Shown piece after piece: positions 61,405-64,000 of a stretch of 64,000 bases of DNA (positions within the stretch are counted from its first letter, which is position 1; each line of letters opens with the position of its first letter). The stretch is taken from assembly GCF_900101705.1 (NCBI RefSeq), contig NZ_FNAC01000014.1, positions 1 to 64,000 of the forward strand, given 5' to 3'. The notes under the pieces were generated by a model, which was given only the letters and a program-made list of their open reading frames with translations, was not told where the DNA came from and did not search any database. Position numbers and translations under genes: made by a program. The stretch comes from Algoriphagus faecimaris (GTDB lineage Bacteria; Bacteroidota; Bacteroidia; Cytophagales; Cyclobacteriaceae).

Positions 61405-62949
61405 ATGAAGAATCTCCTCGGCTTCGCCCTGATCCTCCTTTTCGTTTCCTGTCAAAAAGAAAAAGAACTTCCCAGAATTGCCATAGCAGGCTTGGCCATT
61501 GAGTCCAGCACCTTTTCTCCAGCTCGATCTACAGCAGAATCCTTCAAAGCCAGAATTGGCGAAGACGTATTTAATTACTACCCTTTTTTGGCTGACAGCT
61601 CTGAAAATAAAGCACGAGCTCAATGGTTTCCAACCTTGCGAGGCCATGCGATTCCGGGGGGAATGGTCACCCGAGATGCTTATGATTCTCTAGTGAATGT
61701 TACGCTAGAGATGCTAAAAGAAAATCTTCCTTACGATGGACTATTCTTTGACATTCATGGTGCCATGAGTGTAGAAGGATTGGATGATCCCGAGGGGGAT
61801 TTCATCATCAAGGTGAGAGAAGTAGTGGGTGAGGAAACCCTGATCTCCACTTCAATGGATTTGCATGGAAATGTTTCTCAAACTTTGGCCGAAAACACCG
61901 ATCTAATCACCTGCTACCGAATGGCCCCTCACGAGGACGCGCTAGAATCCAAACAGCGGGCTGTTGAAAACCTTTTGGATCGACTAGAATCGGGAAAAGG
62001 AAAACCTGCCTACAAAGCCTGGATTCCTGTCCCTATTTTACTCCCCGGAGAAAAAACAAGTACCCGTATCGAACCCGGGAAATCACTATACGCTAAAGTG
62101 GATCCCGAAACCCAAAAAGAGGGCGTAATCGATGCAGCGATCTGGATTGGTTATGCCTGGGCCGACGAACCCCGAAATCATGCCGTGGTGATGGTCACAG
62201 GAGATGATGAAAATCAAGTCAAAGAAAGTGCGGAATATTTGGCAAAAAGTTTATGGGAGGTGAGAAATGACTTCGAATTTGTGGCTCCGGTAGCTTATCT
62301 GGATGAAAGTCTGGAAATGGCTCTAAACAGTGAGAATAAGCCTTTTGTGATTTCTGATATGGGAGACAATCCTACTGCAGGTGGGGCCGGCGATGTGACT
62401 TGGACTTTAAACGAAATCCTAAAACGACCTGAATTCCAATCCGAAAATGGTCCAGAATTAATTTATGCATCGATCCCAGGGCCGGATTTGATAGAAAAAG
62501 CTAAAAATGCTCAAATCGGTGAGGAAATCTCCGGACTGGTAGGTGCTATAGTGGATGATCGCTTTGCTCCGCCGCTGAACCTTAAAGGCAAGCTACTTTC
62601 CTTAGAAATAGGTGATCAAGATGCCAAAACAGAAGCAGTGGTCCAGGTTGGCTCAATCAAAATCATCGTCACGGAAAAACGAAAACCTTATCATCGCGAA
62701 AGCGACTTTACCAACCTTGGGCTGAATCCAAGGGAAACCGATATACTGGTAGTCAAAATCGGCTATTTGGTACCAGAATTATATGACTTGCGAGGAGACT
62801 GGATCATGGCCTTGACACCGGGAGGTGTGGATCAGGATTTGGAGCGATTGGGCTATCAACGCATTCAGCGACCAATGTTTCCGCTTGATCCGGACATGCC
62901 CGATCCTGACTTGTCAGCAAGATGGATCAAGGCATCCAATAACTTATAA
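61405..62949 (+). CDS. M81 family metallopeptidase (MlrC-like) lipoprotein
   Basis: A 514-residue lipoprotein: signal peptide with lipobox LFVSC (Cys16). The M81/DUF1485 domain contains FDIHGAMSVEG near 114, DLHGNVS near 152, the metal ligand region MAPHEDALESKQR near 173 and SDMGDNPTAGGAGDVTW near 310; the C-terminal DUF1485 part follows. MlrC of sphingomonads degrades microcystin products; homologues of unknown substrate are common. Membrane anchoring is unusual for the family as described. A strong terminator follows. Confidence 0.85.
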   Translation: MKNLLGFALILLFVSCQKEKELPRIAIAGLAIESSTFSPARSTAESFKARIGEDVFNYYPFLADSSENKARAQWFPTLRGHAIPGGMVTRDAYDSLVNVTLEMLKENLPYDGLFFDIHGAMSVEGLDDPEGDFIIKVREVVGEETLISTSMDLHGNVSQTLAENTDLITCYRMAPHEDALESKQRAVENLLDRLESGKGKPAYKAWIPVPILLPGEKTSTRIEPGKSLYAKVDPETQKEGVIDAAIWIGYAWADEPRNHAVVMVTGDDENQVKESAEYLAKSLWEVRNDFEFVAPVAYLDESLEMALNSENKPFVISDMGDNPTAGGAGDVTWTLNEILKRPEFQSENGPELIYASIPGPDLIEKAKNAQIGEEISGLVGAIVDDRFAPPLNLKGKLLSLEIGDQDAKTEAVVQVGSIKIIVTEKRKPYHRESDFTNLGLNPRETDILVVKIGYLVPELYDLRGDWIMALTPGGVDQDLERLGYQRIQRPMFPLDPDMPDPDLSARWIKASNNL

Positions 62950-62950
62950 A

Positions 62951-62990
62951 AAAAAGCTGTCTCAAGATAAAACCTGAGACAGCTTTTTTA
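62951..62990. terminator. Bidirectional intrinsic terminator
   Basis: A 14-bp perfect stem AAAAAGCTGTCTCA/TGAGACAGCTTTTT (62951-62964 with 62975-62988) and a 10-nt loop. It lies between the convergent M81 and MazG-like genes and its right arm touches the stop codon of the latter. Confidence 0.9.
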
Positions 62991-63338
62991 TTTAAGCTTT
63001 TTATTCTCCTTATGTCGGGTGGCATCTCGGATATTTTTCTTTTCCAGATTTTTATAAAATGCAGCAGTCAAATCCACTCCTGTTTGATTAGCCAAACAAA
63101 TCAAAACCCACAGAATATCAGCCATTTCATCCCCAAGCTCTTTTCCTTTATCGGACTCTTTAAAGGATTGCTCTCCATAAGTACGAGACATTAGACGCGC
63201 CAATTCCCCTACTTCCTCCATCAAGATGGTCATATTAGTAAGTTCATTAAAATAGCGGACACCTACCGTTTTGATCCACTGATCCACTTGGTTCTGAGCT
63301 TCAGAAATGGTCAGCTCCTTATTTTCGCCATTCATCAT
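62988..63338 (-). CDS. MazG-like nucleotide pyrophosphohydrolase
   Basis: A 116-residue all-alpha NTP pyrophosphatase. The MazG motif with acidic metal ligands is EEVGELARLMSRTYGEQS (~44) and ELGDEMADILWVLICLANQ (~69-87), i.e. the ExxE...ExxD arrangement. These small enzymes hydrolyse non-canonical or excess dNTPs to the monophosphates. The start has two consecutive ATG codons. It is divergent from the alcohol dehydrogenase gene. Confidence 0.85.
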   Translation of the reverse strand: MMNGENKELTISEAQNQVDQWIKTVGVRYFNELTNMTILMEEVGELARLMSRTYGEQSFKESDKGKELGDEMADILWVLICLANQTGVDLTAAFYKNLEKKNIRDATRHKENKKLK

Positions 63339-63413
63339 CTTTCAATTAAATAAGAGACCAAGTAACTAATAAAAAATGGAAGGTATTGGGTAATTTTCAC
63401 AAAAAAGAACTGA

Positions 63414-64000
63414 TGAAGGCATTGATTTACGAAGGATTTCAATCCACGCCCAGTATTCAAACTGTAGCTGATCCCGCTCCACTCGAAACGGAGGTAATCA
63501 TAAAAGTAAAAGCCACTGGCCTTTGTCGATCGGATTGGCACGGTTGGATGGGGCATGATGAAGATATTGAGCTACCTCATGTCCCCGGACATGAATTTGC
63601 AGGAGTGATAGCTGCTGTAGGCTCAGGAGTGAAAAAGTGGAACATCGGAGATCGGGTCACCGTTCCCTTTGTCTGCGCCTGTGGAGTTTGCCCTACCTGC
63701 CATTCCGGAAACCAACAGATCTGTGATGACCAATTTCAGCCGGGCTTTACCCATTGGGGTTCCTTTGCTGAGTACGTAAAAATAGGGAGAGCAGACACTA
63801 ATTTGGTGACTTTGCCTGAAGACATGAGTTTTGACACAGCGGCGAGTTTGGGCTGTAGATTTGCCACATCTTTTCGCGCAGTCGTGGATCAGGGGAAAGT
63901 GGGCGGAGGTCAATGGGTTGTAGTTTTTGGATGCGGAGGTGTAGGGCTTTCAGCAATTATGATAGCTAAAGCACAAGGTGCCCAAGTCATCGCAATTGAT
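63414..64000 (+). CDS. Zinc-dependent alcohol dehydrogenase, cut by the window end
   Basis: The first 195 residues of a medium-chain dehydrogenase, start ATG 63414 ([20 protein letters not shown]). Catalytic zinc ligands: Cys in [12 protein letters not shown] (~39) and His-Glu in [10 protein letters not shown] (~61). Structural zinc cysteines: [17 protein letters not shown] (~85-101). The NAD(P)-binding GCGGVGLSA (~176-184) begins at the edge. The sequence to the window end is open. Substrate is not determinable. Divergent from the MazG-like gene. Confidence 0.88.

Overview
The window looks like a stretch of a Bacteroidota chromosome, most likely an aerobic, heterotrophic member of the Cytophagales (Algoriphagus/Cyclobacteriaceae-like; this is inference). 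The pointers are a menaquinone gene set (menI-menF-menD), LpxK lipid A kinase, a Bacteroidota-type putative porin, a MacB-like ABC permease, a Y_Y_Y-motif sensor regulator, a TPR/HisKA_2 kinase with a LytTR regulator, a CIA30 protein, a DUF6090 protein, and -7 boxes of the Bacteroidota form TAnnTTTG. No rRNA, tRNA, CRISPR array, prophage or replication origin is visible.

Layout. 1-1.5 kb: AT-rich DUF6090 gene behind a long imperfect inverted repeat, probably acquired. 1.5-13.2 kb: mixed metabolic genes (CIA30, L-lactate permease, secreted zinc peptidase, ATP-grasp enzyme, acyl-CoA dehydrogenase-like enzyme, DUF805, secreted esterase, GMC dehydrogenase, ABC permease, MiaE). 13.3-23.9 kb: envelope and core genes (porin, LpxK, Nif3-like and zinc-ribbon pair, histidine phosphatase), the menI-menF-menD operon and an MFS protein. 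24-29.8 kb: sugar porter divergent from a membrane Y_Y_Y/LuxR-type regulator, then a membrane XRE regulator. 29.9-37.6 kb: histidine utilisation, a LysR regulator divergent from hutH-hutI-hutU, then hutG behind an inserted Uma2-family gene; this predicts histidine -> urocanate -> imidazolonepropionate -> formiminoglutamate -> glutamate + formamide. 37.7-44.3 kb: TPR sensor kinase, TonB C-terminal protein, LytTR regulator and a large FAD/Fe-S dehydrogenase. 44.5-57.3 kb: an accessory zone with a nucleotidyltransferase remnant, YdcF, HipBA, a 1290-residue SF1 helicase, a SDR, a RAYT transposase inside a repeat array, RlmD and HicAB. 57.3-64 kb: housekeeping genes (thiL, methylmalonyl-CoA epimerase, HesB/IscA, gcvT, ComB-like), an M81 lipoprotein, a MazG-like protein and the start of a zinc alcohol dehydrogenase cut by the window end.

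The most unusual structure is at 52.9-54.7 kb. Five units of about 217 bp are joined by identical 46-bp linkers, and one linker position is occupied by a single-domain HUH transposase (RAYT) gene. Every unit carries four 13-nt hairpins (5-bp stem, 3-nt loop) of the form GCNNC-NNN-GNNGC. The two halves of a unit are diverged inverted copies of each other whose stem bases covary. It reads as a Bacteroidota version of a REP/BIME system in its home locus.
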